Below the pieces are notes generated by a model, which was not told the origin of the DNA, made no database searches, and saw only the letters and a program-made list of their open reading frames with translations. From NCBI GenBank assembly GCA_004172935.1, contig SDZD01000026.1, forward strand, positions 1 to 64,000: DNA of 64,000 bases, written 5' to 3'. This DNA is from a bacterium. Lineage in GTDB: Bacteria; Armatimonadota; Abditibacteriia; Abditibacteriales; Abditibacteriaceae. The first letter of the stretch is position 1; each line of letters opens with the position of its first letter. Made by a program: the position numbers and the translations under genes. Positions 34,242-42,954 of the stretch are shown here, in pieces.

Positions 34242-35429
34242 ATGCCCAAATCGCCCGAAGAGTGGTTGAAAATCGCCAACAAAGAGGAGAGCATCGTCGC
34301 CGCGCCAGAGGTTGATGCCCTCGATGAAAATGCGCTGCCTCAACTTCGGGGCAAAGGGCGAGGCCGACTGAAAATTTATCTGGGCTTCGCGGCGGGTGTC
34401 GGCAAGAGCTACAAAATGCTCGAAGAGGCGAATCGGCGCTGCGAACGCGGACAAGACGTGGTGATCGGTTACATCGAAACTCACTCGCGCGCCGGGACGG
34501 TGGCGCAATTGGGCGAGCTAGAGATTGTGCCGCGCAGGGCCATCGAATATCGCGGTGTCGTGCTAGAGGAGATGGATACCGAAGCCATTATCGCGCGCCA
34601 TCCGCAAATTTGCCTGGTTGATGAACTGGCCCACACCAACGTCCCCGGTTCGGCGCGCGAAAAGCGCTGGCAGGACGTGGAAGCGTTATTAGACGCGGGC
34701 ATTACCGTGCTCAGCGCTGTTAACGTGCAGCATCTGGAAAGCCTGAACGATGCGGTGTTCGATATTACCGGAGTGCGAGTGCGCGAGACGATTCCCGACC
34801 GCATTTTGCGCGAAGCCGATGAAGTCACCATCGTAGATATCACGCCGCGCTCGTTGGTCAATCGACTGAAGCGTGGTGACATTTACAAACCCGAAAAAGT
34901 CGAATCGGCGCTGCAAAACTTCTTTCGCGAAGGCAATCTATCGGCACTGCGCGAAATTGCACTCCGCGAAGTGGCGCGCGAGGTTGACGACGATGTTTCG
35001 AGCTATCGCCGCGAAAAGCAAATTGAAACGCACTGGAATACGGGAGAGCGCATCGTAGTGTGCCTGTCGCCCACCAGTTCGAGTTTACGTTTGCTGCGTC
35101 GCGGTTGGCGCATCGCGCAACGTTTGCACGGCGAGCTACATGCTGTATACGTCGCCGACCACATCCCCGACGAAAAAGAGAAGGGCATTTTGCAGCATGA
35201 TTTTTCGCTCGCTGAACGCTTGAATATCCCCGTGGTGACGTTGCAGGGCGATGTTGCCAGTGAGTTGATTCGCTATGCGCGCGACAACGAAGTGAGCCAA
35301 TTGGTGATTGGGCATTCGAGTCGTAACTTCTGGGAGAAGCTGTGGAAGGGCGATATTATCGGGCGTTTGACGCGCGAATTGCGCACCGTCGATATTCTCA
35401 TCGTGACTGAACCAGAAAGCGCGCGTTAG
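34242..35429 (+). CDS. kdpD: KdpD sensor half (KdpD plus Usp domains), no kinase
   Basis: 395 residues from the ATG at 34242 (MPKSPEEWLKIANK), 2 bases after the response regulator stop. Residues about 40-250 are the KdpD N-terminal domain, with the Walker A-like GFAAGVGKSYKML (Lys55) and CLVDELAHTNVPGS. About 268-390 are a universal-stress-protein-like domain (RIVVCLSPTSSSLRLLRRG, LVIGHSSRNFWEKLWKGD). It then stops: the four membrane helices, GAF, HisKA and ATPase domains of full KdpD are missing. Truncated KdpD proteins are known in some cyanobacteria and Deinococcus. Here the separate kinase at 31661 may complete the system. Confidence 0.93.
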   Translation: MPKSPEEWLKIANKEESIVAAPEVDALDENALPQLRGKGRGRLKIYLGFAAGVGKSYKMLEEANRRCERGQDVVIGYIETHSRAGTVAQLGELEIVPRRAIEYRGVVLEEMDTEAIIARHPQICLVDELAHTNVPGSAREKRWQDVEALLDAGITVLSAVNVQHLESLNDAVFDITGVRVRETIPDRILREADEVTIVDITPRSLVNRLKRGDIYKPEKVESALQNFFREGNLSALREIALREVAREVDDDVSSYRREKQIETHWNTGERIVVCLSPTSSSLRLLRRGWRIAQRLHGELHAVYVADHIPDEKEKGILQHDFSLAERLNIPVVTLQGDVASELIRYARDNEVSQLVIGHSSRNFWEKLWKGDIIGRLTRELRTVDILIVTEPESAR

Positions 35430-35507
35430 GATGCATCCATGTCTTAATCATTCCCATTTGCCTTGTTGACTCTGCGGATGTCGCGAGTCTGGTGAAACTG
35501 TGAGTTA

Positions 35508-36713
35508 ATGAATTCGCCTTTTAGTTCCGTCGAAGAGGCTTTGGCCGATTTTCGAGCAGGAAAGTTCCTGATTGTTACCGATGACGAGTCGCGTGAAAAC
35601 GAAGGCGATGTCATCATCGCCGCCGAGTTTTGCGATGCGAAGGCCATCAACTTCATGACGCAACACGCGCGCGGCATCATCTGCGTGCCGATGGAAGGCC
35701 CACGACTTGAGTCGCTGCGCCTGACGCCGATGGCTTCGCAGAACACCGACCCTCATGGTACAGCCTTCATGTCGAGCGTCGATGCCGCCCGCCACTTCGG
35801 AACCACGACTGGCGTTTCTGCCGCTGACCGCGCTCGTGCCGTGCAGGTGTTGGTTAACCCCGATAGCAAGCCCACCGATTTGACTACCCCCGGTCACCTC
35901 TTCCCTTTGCGTGCCCGTGAGGGCGGCTTGTTGGTGCGCGCGGGGCACACCGAAGCTGCCCTCGACTTGTGCTACCTGACGGGACTGAAGCCAGCGGCAG
36001 TCATTTGCGAAATCTTGAATCAGGATGGCGACTCGGCCAACGTTCCCGAACTCAAGGAGTTGGCCGAGAAGTTCGACATCAAGATGATCACCATCGAAGA
36101 GTTGATTCGCCATCGCCGCCGCACCGAAAAACTCATAGAGCGCGTCGCCGAAGCGCGATTGCCAACCATCTACGGCGAATTCCGCACCGTGGCCTACCAA
36201 TCGGTGGTTGATAAGACCCCCTATATCGCTCTCGTCAAAGGTGAAATCACTCCCGATGAGCCAACCCTTGTGCGTGTCCATTCGGGATGCCTGACCGGAG
36301 ACGTGTTGTTCTCGCAGCGCTGCGATTGCGGCGAACAATTCCGTAGCGCCATGCGCGCCATCAGCGAAGAAGGCAAAGGCGTGCTGCTTTACATCGACCA
36401 CAACGAAGGACGCGGCATTGGAATCTTGAATAAGATTCGCGCCTACTCGCTGCAAGACCAGGGCATCGCTACCGACCAGGCCAACCACGGACTCGCCTTC
36501 GCATCCGACCTACGCGAATATGGCACAGGCGCCCAGGTGCTGACCGACCTCGGCATCTGCAAAATGCGCCTCCTGACCAACAACCCGGCCCGTCGCATCG
36601 GCTTGGATGCCTATGGTTTGGAAATCGTCGAGCGCGTCCCCCTTCGCCGCGATACCATCGAAGCAGGCGCCACTCCACCAGTAGACGAGCAGTTCCAAGA
36701 AGAAGCGCTGTAA
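35508..36713 (+). CDS. ribBA: bifunctional RibBA, riboflavin biosynthesis
   Basis: 401 residues. Residues about 8-205 are 3,4-dihydroxy-2-butanone-4-phosphate synthase (TDDESRENEGDVIIAAE, TGVSAADRARAV, TTPGHLFPLRA, GHTEAALDL). About 210-400 are GTP cyclohydrolase II with the zinc cysteines 261, 272 and 274 (CLTGD...CDCG), NEGRGIGILNK and MRLLTNNPARR. Both enzymes feed riboflavin synthesis, from ribulose 5-phosphate and GTP. The gene stands alone with only 78 bases before it, too short for an FMN riboswitch. A GACTC/GAGTC inverted repeat lies about 40 bases before the start. Confidence 0.97.
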   Translation: MNSPFSSVEEALADFRAGKFLIVTDDESRENEGDVIIAAEFCDAKAINFMTQHARGIICVPMEGPRLESLRLTPMASQNTDPHGTAFMSSVDAARHFGTTTGVSAADRARAVQVLVNPDSKPTDLTTPGHLFPLRAREGGLLVRAGHTEAALDLCYLTGLKPAAVICEILNQDGDSANVPELKELAEKFDIKMITIEELIRHRRRTEKLIERVAEARLPTIYGEFRTVAYQSVVDKTPYIALVKGEITPDEPTLVRVHSGCLTGDVLFSQRCDCGEQFRSAMRAISEEGKGVLLYIDHNEGRGIGILNKIRAYSLQDQGIATDQANHGLAFASDLREYGTGAQVLTDLGICKMRLLTNNPARRIGLDAYGLEIVERVPLRRDTIEAGATPPVDEQFQEEAL

Positions 36714-36718
36714 CCAAC

Positions 36719-36758
36719 AAACAAGAAAGGCTCCCGATTTTGGGAGCCTTTCTTGTTT
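36719..36758. terminator. bidirectional intrinsic terminator
   Basis: A 17-base perfect stem (36719-36735 with 36742-36758), ending in TTTCTTGTTTC on the plus strand and in the same T-rich pattern on the minus strand. It lies between the convergent ribBA and serine hydrolase genes and can terminate both. Confidence 0.9.
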
Positions 36759-36761
36759 CGA

Positions 36762-39047
36762 TTAGCGAAGGATGATGCGACCGGGGCGACCAAGCGGGCG
36801 CAGAACTGGAGTGGGCGTCTGTGAGTCTGGGCCAGAACTCGTGCGCGTTTTGGGTGGCGACACTTTAGAGGCGTCAATTTTGAAACCGCCGACGGGAACT
36901 TTAGGGAGCTGATTTGAAATCAGCAGATTTGATTTAAAGCCGATGGGTTTGTAGCCGTACTGCGTGAACAGGTCGGTGGTGCCCCAGTTCTTGGCGAGAA
37001 CTGGGTTGATGATGTCGAACCACTGCGGATACCAGCCATTGAACGATGGGGTGCGCCCGCTCCAACAAATGGCGTAAGACACGCCAGCATTGTTGAAGTA
37101 CAGCATGTTCTGGCTGGTCGATAAATCGCCGCCTTTGTAGCCCCAATAAATGCCGTCGCTCAGTTTGCCGACGCCATCGAACGAATAGCGCCCGCCCGAA
37201 GTGGTGTCATTCAGGTAGTCGATGCGCTCGGTTTTGGAGAACAGACCCCCACCATCAGTGTCGGCCAGTGCCGCACCCATACGCACGATGTCGATGGCGT
37301 TGGCCGAAAGTCCGCCGCTTCCGGTGCAGTTCTCCATGTTGGTTTCGCCGTAGCCTTCGGCGCAAATCGGGGCGCTTGGCGAGGTTATGTCGCTGTTGAA
37401 GGCTAACCATGTGTTGAAGCGTTTCGAGTTCTCGTCTGTCTCGAAGAACTCGCGACGCGATGGGTAAAACTCCTCGGTGCTGTTTTGCGCGCTCAACTTG
37501 GTGCGCGACATCGTCATGGTTTTGAGGCCCAGCGGTGTAAAAACCAGTTGTTTGATAGCATCGAACGCCGTTGCTTTGCCCGTCATTTTGGCGGCGACGA
37601 GGCCTAGCAAGAACGTGTTGGTGTTGTTGTAGATGATGTCGCCGTTTGGCGCCGAGTCCATGCTCAGCGAGGCGATATAAGACGCGACCTGATTCGGCGA
37701 AACGGGCAACTGTGTGTTGAATGCCGAAGCTGTGGCCTGGTCGCTCCAAATGCCGCCCGTCGTCAAGCCCGAACGATGGGCGATGAGGTGGCGCAGAGTA
37801 ACGGTCTTAAATTTCGAGTCAACGGGGGCTTTGCCATCAGGTGTTTTGAGGACAAGGACATCTTGAAACGGCGTATCGAGTGTGAGCTTTTTGGTGGTGC
37901 CGGGAATGGTCGCGCCCGCGTTAATCAAGCGGTAAATGGCAGCAGCGGCGAAGGGTTTGGAAACGCTCGCTTGCCGAAACGTGGTCATTGGCGTGATGGG
38001 GGTGTAGTTGGGGGCGGCCAGTGTGTAGGCGCGCACATACACCAACTTGGTGCCTACGCACATCGCGAGCGAGGCGCCGCGAATGTTGCTGTCCTCCATC
38101 ACCTTTTTGATGGCGTCATCGACTTCGGTAATTGCTGGTGAGCCTTGAACGTCCCATTTCAGTGGGTAGGGCTTGATGCGTTCGGCGAACACAGCGGCGA
38201 AAAGTGGGGTGATGCCATCCTGAGCGCTGATGCAAATCGGCACTCGTCCGGCTTCCTTCTGTTGTTGGATGAGCGTGGTTAAGGCGGCGCCCGTCAAATT
38301 GGCGCGCGATTCCCACCTGCCGAAATCTTCGTCGCTCCATATCTGTGTGAATCGGTTCGCCGGGGTATAAGCCACATAACTCAGGAAGTTATGGGCCGGG
38401 AGCATGACATCGAAACGCTTTTGGGCATCTTCGACGGGAATATCGACCGCCTCCGAGTTCCACGCTACCTTGGTGGGGTTGCTTACCCAGATGGCGATGT
38501 ATTTAGCGGCATTAGTTGGGCCAAAGGCATCCAACGATACGAGGCGTAAATCCTGTCGTATCTTCTGCGCATTGCGAGTGGAAAATTGCTCGACGCTGCT
38601 ACAAATCGCTATTTGCGATGGCGCAGACGATTTTTCGGCCACGAGAATGACCTTGTCGCTCATTCCCGCTGCGGCTTTAGTGAAGCGCCAACCCGCGTCC
38701 AACTTCGCCATTTCGCCGGGATTGGAAGCATCGCGTATATAGACCTTCTGTTCGGTGGGGAGCAACAGCGCTGGTTGTCTGACCATGACTGTCGCGAATT
38801 TTTCCGAACCCGACCTGCCAAACACTGAAACCGATTGCACGCGATAGCCTTGCTTCAAGGCGTCGTTGATGGCCGTTAAGTTATCGGCCTCGTTTTTGTC
38901 GTGCCATTCGAGGAAATCAATTTTTCCATCGCCTTTGATCAAAGGACCGGGAGTGAGTTTGCCGATGATAATGGGGTCTGCTTGTACGAACCCACCAGTT
39001 GCGATAACAGCCGCCCCCAAGGCGGCCATGCTTGAAAACGGTTTCAT
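36762..39047 (-). CDS. exported serine hydrolase (beta-lactamase family) with N-terminal tandem-repeat domain
   Basis: 761 residues from the ATG at 39047, 5 bases after AAGGAAG; the longer frame from 39089 lacks a ribosome site. Signal peptide about 1-25. Residues about 40-265 hold repeats such as NLTAINDALKQGYRVQSVSVFG and later GRWESRANLTGAALTTLIQ, typical of the bacterial tandem repeat domain that often precedes such hydrolases. Then comes a class C beta-lactamase-like domain with SVSK (nucleophile Ser361, Lys364), YNNTNTFLLG and a late SGRYSFDG segment. It likely hydrolyses a peptide or ester bond outside the cytoplasm; the substrate is unknown. The C-terminal 30 residues are Pro/Thr/Ser-rich. 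Confidence 0.85.
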   Translation of the reverse strand: MKPFSSMAALGAAVIATGGFVQADPIIIGKLTPGPLIKGDGKIDFLEWHDKNEADNLTAINDALKQGYRVQSVSVFGRSGSEKFATVMVRQPALLLPTEQKVYIRDASNPGEMAKLDAGWRFTKAAAGMSDKVILVAEKSSAPSQIAICSSVEQFSTRNAQKIRQDLRLVSLDAFGPTNAAKYIAIWVSNPTKVAWNSEAVDIPVEDAQKRFDVMLPAHNFLSYVAYTPANRFTQIWSDEDFGRWESRANLTGAALTTLIQQQKEAGRVPICISAQDGITPLFAAVFAERIKPYPLKWDVQGSPAITEVDDAIKKVMEDSNIRGASLAMCVGTKLVYVRAYTLAAPNYTPITPMTTFRQASVSKPFAAAAIYRLINAGATIPGTTKKLTLDTPFQDVLVLKTPDGKAPVDSKFKTVTLRHLIAHRSGLTTGGIWSDQATASAFNTQLPVSPNQVASYIASLSMDSAPNGDIIYNNTNTFLLGLVAAKMTGKATAFDAIKQLVFTPLGLKTMTMSRTKLSAQNSTEEFYPSRREFFETDENSKRFNTWLAFNSDITSPSAPICAEGYGETNMENCTGSGGLSANAIDIVRMGAALADTDGGGLFSKTERIDYLNDTTSGGRYSFDGVGKLSDGIYWGYKGGDLSTSQNMLYFNNAGVSYAICWSGRTPSFNGWYPQWFDIINPVLAKNWGTTDLFTQYGYKPIGFKSNLLISNQLPKVPVGGFKIDASKVSPPKTRTSSGPDSQTPTPVLRPLGRPGRIILR

Positions 39048-39153
39048 TTCTTCCTTAAAAACACACAGGGAAGTGTTATGTGTCTGCAAGGAAGAATCTT
39101 AATCGAAACAATGGCTGATTTTGCAGTGCCTTCTGAATTTTCCCATCCAGAAT

Positions 39154-40608
39154 TTACCCCGACAGTGGGCAGGTGATAACGAAGGAAGTGCGGAATGGCG
39201 AAGCAATCTGTGGCTTTAGATTGTGAGTCGCCGTCGAGAACGCGGGCGAATCGGCGCTGCCATCGCTGAAGCCTTCCAGCCACACCTCGCCGCCGTGAGC
39301 CTCTATAATTTTGCGCACCGACATCAAACCCAGCCCAGTGCCTTCGATGTTGCTGTGTTCTTCTAATCGCGTGAATGGCGCAAACAGCCGTCCGGCTTGC
39401 TTCTGCGAGAGGCCCTGTTCTGCTTTCCCTGCATCCGAAACATCAAGTCGCAACACCTTGCCCTCGATTTGCCAGCGAACGCGGATTTCGCCATCGGAGT
39501 ATTTGAGGGCATTGCCAATGAGGTTCATCAATACCGTCACCATTTTCATCTCATCAGCACAGATGCAAAGGTCATCGCCTTCGATGATTAGAGGGCGTTT
39601 AGAAGAAAAGTGCTGTTGCTGGAAACTCGCCCCCGATTCGACGAGGTAGCGAACCGAGACGGGCTTAAGTTCGACGGGTACTGGCTTGCCTTCCAGAACG
39701 CGCGATTGCTCGATGAGCGATGTGCGCAAATAGCCGAGCATCCGCGCGCCGCGTAACACCACGTTATTCAGTTCGCCCAGCGTCTTGAGGTCGGTATTCT
39801 CGTCGCCAAGCACCTCTTTGGTTAGCTCTGCTCCGCTTTGAACCGTCGTCAGTGGGTTGCCAAGGTCGTGGACGATGCCTCCGATGGCGCCATTCAGCAC
39901 GTGCAGCATCTTCTCGGTTTCCAGTCGCATGGTGTGTTCCTGAATTTGCAATTCCGAAACGCGCCGATTGAATTCAAAGGCTCCGCGCGCCAACTTCTCC
40001 TGAACGAACGATGTTAACAGCACGGCCAGCAACACCACCAGCACTGGCTCAAGGAATTGGAGAAGCGCGTGTCCTCGTTCGCCGCCCATAGTGAAATGCG
40101 AAACGAATGCTACTGCCCCCACCAACACTACGCCGCACTGCAATGCCAGCGTCGGCAAAAACGTCAGGCGAAACGTCGCCACAGTGACCATGAACACGCA
40201 CACCTGCAAAGTGAAGATGACGCGCAGAATAATTAATCCGGCGCGCATGTCAGTGACGGGCGGTGGATGGGCCACCATCATGGAGGCTAACGCGCCGAAC
40301 ATCATCATCGCCGCTACCCAGCTCGTCAGCACCAAAACGGGTTGCCACATGCGCTCAAAAGTGGGCGCCCACGTCAGGCCAAAGATCAGCAAGCACAGTA
40401 GCAATTGAGGGATATTGAACACCCCCACGAACGCCATCGGTTCATGGGCGCTGAGTAGCGTGTATAGTCCCAGAGTGCCCGATAAAAATCCTGAAACGAG
40501 GCGCAGGGTGGGGCGCACACGGATATAGTAGCCCGTTTGAAACGAGCGCTCATGGTCGGGTGAAAAATGCGGCAACCGCAAATCGCCCGACGTTGTTGAC
40601 AACGTCAT
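39154..40608 (-). CDS. orphan membrane histidine kinase
   Basis: 484 residues, AGGAG 8 bases before the ATG. Residues about 34-205 contain six or so membrane helices, without a large external domain. A coiled segment (about 206-240) follows, then the phosphoacceptor region GGIVHDLGNPLTTVQSG (His247) and an ATPase domain with NLIGNALKYSDGE, and GTGLGLMSVRKIIEAHGGEVW as G1/G2 boxes. The HDLGNPLT box is typical of the HisKA subgroup without receiver partner nearby. Signal and partner are unknown. It lies between a hydrolase and an efflux operon on the same strand. Confidence 0.9.
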   Translation of the reverse strand: MTLSTTSGDLRLPHFSPDHERSFQTGYYIRVRPTLRLVSGFLSGTLGLYTLLSAHEPMAFVGVFNIPQLLLCLLIFGLTWAPTFERMWQPVLVLTSWVAAMMMFGALASMMVAHPPPVTDMRAGLIILRVIFTLQVCVFMVTVATFRLTFLPTLALQCGVVLVGAVAFVSHFTMGGERGHALLQFLEPVLVVLLAVLLTSFVQEKLARGAFEFNRRVSELQIQEHTMRLETEKMLHVLNGAIGGIVHDLGNPLTTVQSGAELTKEVLGDENTDLKTLGELNNVVLRGARMLGYLRTSLIEQSRVLEGKPVPVELKPVSVRYLVESGASFQQQHFSSKRPLIIEGDDLCICADEMKMVTVLMNLIGNALKYSDGEIRVRWQIEGKVLRLDVSDAGKAEQGLSQKQAGRLFAPFTRLEEHSNIEGTGLGLMSVRKIIEAHGGEVWLEGFSDGSADSPAFSTATHNLKPQIASPFRTSFVITCPLSG

Positions 40609-40644
40609 TCTTAACTCCTAATTGTGGTTTTAACTAGCGGTGGA

Positions 40645-41859
40645 TTACTGGTAGCGAAGCGCCTCGATTGGGTCGAGTTGTGAGGCTTTGTAGGCCGGGT
40701 AGATGCCAAAGAACAGGCCAATCGCCGCTGATGAGCAGAAGGCCACCGCGACCCAGAAGGGCGCGACCTGAGCCGGAAAGCCGATGGCGGAACGGATGAG
40801 GGCGCTGATAGCGAAGCCTCCGCCGATGCCGAGCAAGCCGCCGAGAATCGAAAGCGTTGCAGCTTCGACGAGGAACTGAAACAGGATATTGGAGCCGGTG
40901 GCACCAACCGCTTTGCGGATACCTATTTCGCGGGTGCGCTCCGTCACCGAAACCAGCATGATGTTCATGATGCCGATGCCGCCCACCAATAGCGCCACGG
41001 CAGCGATGCCGCTCAATACGAAGGTGAGTGTCTGGCCCGACTGATCGCCGAACTGCAAAAATTCCTGTTGGGTACGCACCGAGAAATCATCGTCTTGCCC
41101 CGCTTTAATGCGATGGCTTTTGCGCAGCGCTGCGGTGATTTCTGCGGCGGCTTTGGAGGCATCATCGGCGTTTTCGGTTTGTGCGTAGATATTAGAAAGC
41201 GAGTCGGCGCCGAACACCTGGTTCATTCCGGTGGTGACTGGAATCACGATTTGATCGTCGGGGTCGCCGAACATGGCCGAGCCTTTCTCGGCCAGTAATC
41301 CTTCGATTTTGAAAACTATGCCGCCAATGCGCAGCGTTTTGCCTAGCGGAGTCGAAGTGCCAAACAGCGTTTTCGCTGTCGTCGAGCCGACGACACAGAC
41401 CTTGCGGCGTCCGCGCACATCGCGCTCATTAAAAAAGTCGCCTTTTGCCACCGTGAAACCGCGAATTGCGAGAAATTCGGGCGTGGTACAAACGATGGTG
41501 GTGTTGGTGTTCTGGTTGCCGAATTTGACCTGTGCTGCGCGTTGCAACTGCGGTGCAACCGCCGACACAGTCGGGCAGTTCTTGCGGATGGCATCGACAT
41601 CCTTCATCTTCAGCGCGACGCTAGAACCTTGACCACCACCGACACCGCCCTGACGCGACTGACCGGGGAAAATCGTGATGGAGTTACTGCCCAGCGACTG
41701 GATGCTGGACAAAATTTGCTGACGCGCGCCCTGACCGATGGCAGTGCCCAAAACCACCGCCAGAACACCGATGAAGATGCCCAGCATCGTCAGGCTCGAC
41801 CGCAATTTGTTGGCGGCGATACCGCCCAATCCCACCAGGATGTTTTCCCACAGGTTCAT
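40645..41859 (-). CDS. MacB-type ABC transporter permease
   Basis: 404 residues. One helix near the N-terminus (NKLRSSLTMLGIFIGVLAVV), a periplasmic MacB-PCD domain (about 50-275) and three helices in the FtsX-like C-terminal part (VSVTERTREIGIRKAVGATG followed by two helices). This is the layout of the permease half of MacB, here encoded separately from the ATPase. It works as mechanotransmission protein with the adaptor at 42955 and TolC at 45199. Last gene of the efflux operon. Confidence 0.93.
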   Translation of the reverse strand: MNLWENILVGLGGIAANKLRSSLTMLGIFIGVLAVVLGTAIGQGARQQILSSIQSLGSNSITIFPGQSRQGGVGGGQGSSVALKMKDVDAIRKNCPTVSAVAPQLQRAAQVKFGNQNTNTTIVCTTPEFLAIRGFTVAKGDFFNERDVRGRRKVCVVGSTTAKTLFGTSTPLGKTLRIGGIVFKIEGLLAEKGSAMFGDPDDQIVIPVTTGMNQVFGADSLSNIYAQTENADDASKAAAEITAALRKSHRIKAGQDDDFSVRTQQEFLQFGDQSGQTLTFVLSGIAAVALLVGGIGIMNIMLVSVTERTREIGIRKAVGATGSNILFQFLVEAATLSILGGLLGIGGGFAISALIRSAIGFPAQVAPFWVAVAFCSSAAIGLFFGIYPAYKASQLDPIEALRYQ

Positions 41860-41884
41860 GTTCGTTTCTCTTTTGGTTTTCCGG

Positions 41885-42670
41885 TCAGGCTTCCTCTGGT
41901 GGCATGGCGCGCAGCACTTCGGTTGCGACTAAACGCTTGGTGACGGGGGCATCGCCCACGACGCGCCCATCGCGAAAGCGCACCAAACGGCGCGCATGGT
42001 TGGCAATATCCGGTTCGTGCGTGACCATCACGACGGTTTTGCCCTGGTCATTAAGGGTCTGGAAAATCGCCATGATCTCCTCGCCCTGCCGGGTCGCGAG
42101 AGCGCCCGTCGGTTCGTCGGCCATGATCAGCACCGGGTTGTTAACCAGAGCGCGCGCAATCGCCACACGCTGCTGCTGTCCGCCCGAAAGTTCGTTGGGT
42201 TTGTGTCCAGCCCTGTCCGATAACCCCACCGATTCGAGCGCGGCTTCGGCGCGCTCGCGGCGGTCAGCGGGCGAAACCCCCGCATACAATAGCGGCAACT
42301 CGACGTTCTTCAACGCCGAAGTGCGCGCCAGTAAGTTGAAGGTCTGGAACACGAAGCCGATTTTGCTACCGCGCACCTTCGCCAGTTCCACGTCACTCAG
42401 TTGCCCTACTTCGACTCCATCTAGTTCGTAAGTGCCCTGCGATGGTTTATCGAGGCAACCAAGTAGGTTCATAAAGGTCGATTTGCCACAGCCCGAAGGC
42501 CCCATGATCGCCACGAACTCGCCGGGCGTGATGGTTAAATCGACGCCGCGCAGGGCGTGGACGCGCATTTCACCCATGATGTACTCCTGATGGATATTGC
42601 GTGTCCGAATAATGGGATGCGGCGCGCTGTCAGCAGCATAAAGTGAAGTGGTTGGGGCGGTGACAGTCAT
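41885..42670 (-). CDS. MacB/LolD-type ABC transporter ATPase
   Basis: 261 residues. Walker [12 protein letters not shown]-loop [23 protein letters not shown] (part [14 protein letters not shown]), signature [15 protein letters not shown], Walker [12 protein letters not shown] and the switch His in VTHEPD. An N-terminal extension of about 20 residues is unremarkable. In the Walker B region the usual D after GAL (DEPTGALD) is replaced: the sequence reads [14 protein letters not shown], so the D-loop Asp is Ala. This could weaken, but would not necessarily abolish, hydrolysis. It is followed by the permease gene after 25 bases. Confidence 0.92.
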   Translation of the reverse strand: MTVTAPTTSLYAADSAPHPIIRTRNIHQEYIMGEMRVHALRGVDLTITPGEFVAIMGPSGCGKSTFMNLLGCLDKPSQGTYELDGVEVGQLSDVELAKVRGSKIGFVFQTFNLLARTSALKNVELPLLYAGVSPADRRERAEAALESVGLSDRAGHKPNELSGGQQQRVAIARALVNNPVLIMADEPTGALATRQGEEIMAIFQTLNDQGKTVVMVTHEPDIANHARRLVRFRDGRVVGDAPVTKRLVATEVLRAMPPEEA

Positions 42671-42705
42671 TGGTCGTTAGATTTTGCCACTATTATGGCG
42701 ATGCT

Positions 42706-42728
42706 TGGCGCCGACTTATGCGGCGCCA
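42706..42728. repeat. GC-rich hairpin within the efflux operon
   Basis: TGGCGCCG and CGGCGCCA form a perfect 8-base stem with a 7-base loop between the 60-aa gene and the ATPase gene. It has no T-tract and could lower expression of the ATPase and permease relative to the adaptor and TolC, or stabilise the upstream mRNA. Confidence 0.5.
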
Positions 42729-42732
42729 GATA

Positions 42733-42915
42733 TCATTTAGTTATAAGCCACGCTTTGGCGCGCTCAGCGGCGATCTCGCGGGCTTTTTCTTCTTGCTCGG
42801 AGAGGGCGTGTACCCACGCGAAATCGCGTAGCACAGCATCCCAATCAATGGCAGTGACTTCATCAAGTGGCAGCACGTCTTCCAACATGATGCCCACCTC
42901 CTTGTTGTCGTTCAT
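42733..42915 (-). CDS. 60-aa acidic protein embedded in the efflux operon
   Basis: 60 residues. The ATG at 42915 is preceded by a near-perfect AAGGAGG site, so translation is likely. The protein is acidic and probably helical (DEVTAIDWDAVLRDFAWVHALSEQEEKAREIAAERAK appears as several helix segments such as WDAVLRDFAWVHAL). No signal peptide or membrane helix is seen and no family was recognised. Its position between adaptor and ATPase suggests a small cytoplasmic partner of the transporter, by inference only. Confidence 0.7.
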   Translation of the reverse strand: MNDNKEVGIMLEDVLPLDEVTAIDWDAVLRDFAWVHALSEQEEKAREIAAERAKAWLITK

Positions 42916-42954
42916 GATTGTTTTCCTCCTTATCGGTTTTTACTAACGCTTCAC

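Noticed and set aside
35430..35507. FMN riboswitch before ribBA
   Set aside because: Only 78 bases are available and none of the conserved FMN aptamer elements are seen; a short inverted repeat is all that is there.
35505..36488. 327-codon antisense frame over ribBA
   Set aside because: Shadow of a clearly coding gene on the opposite strand, with no family motif.
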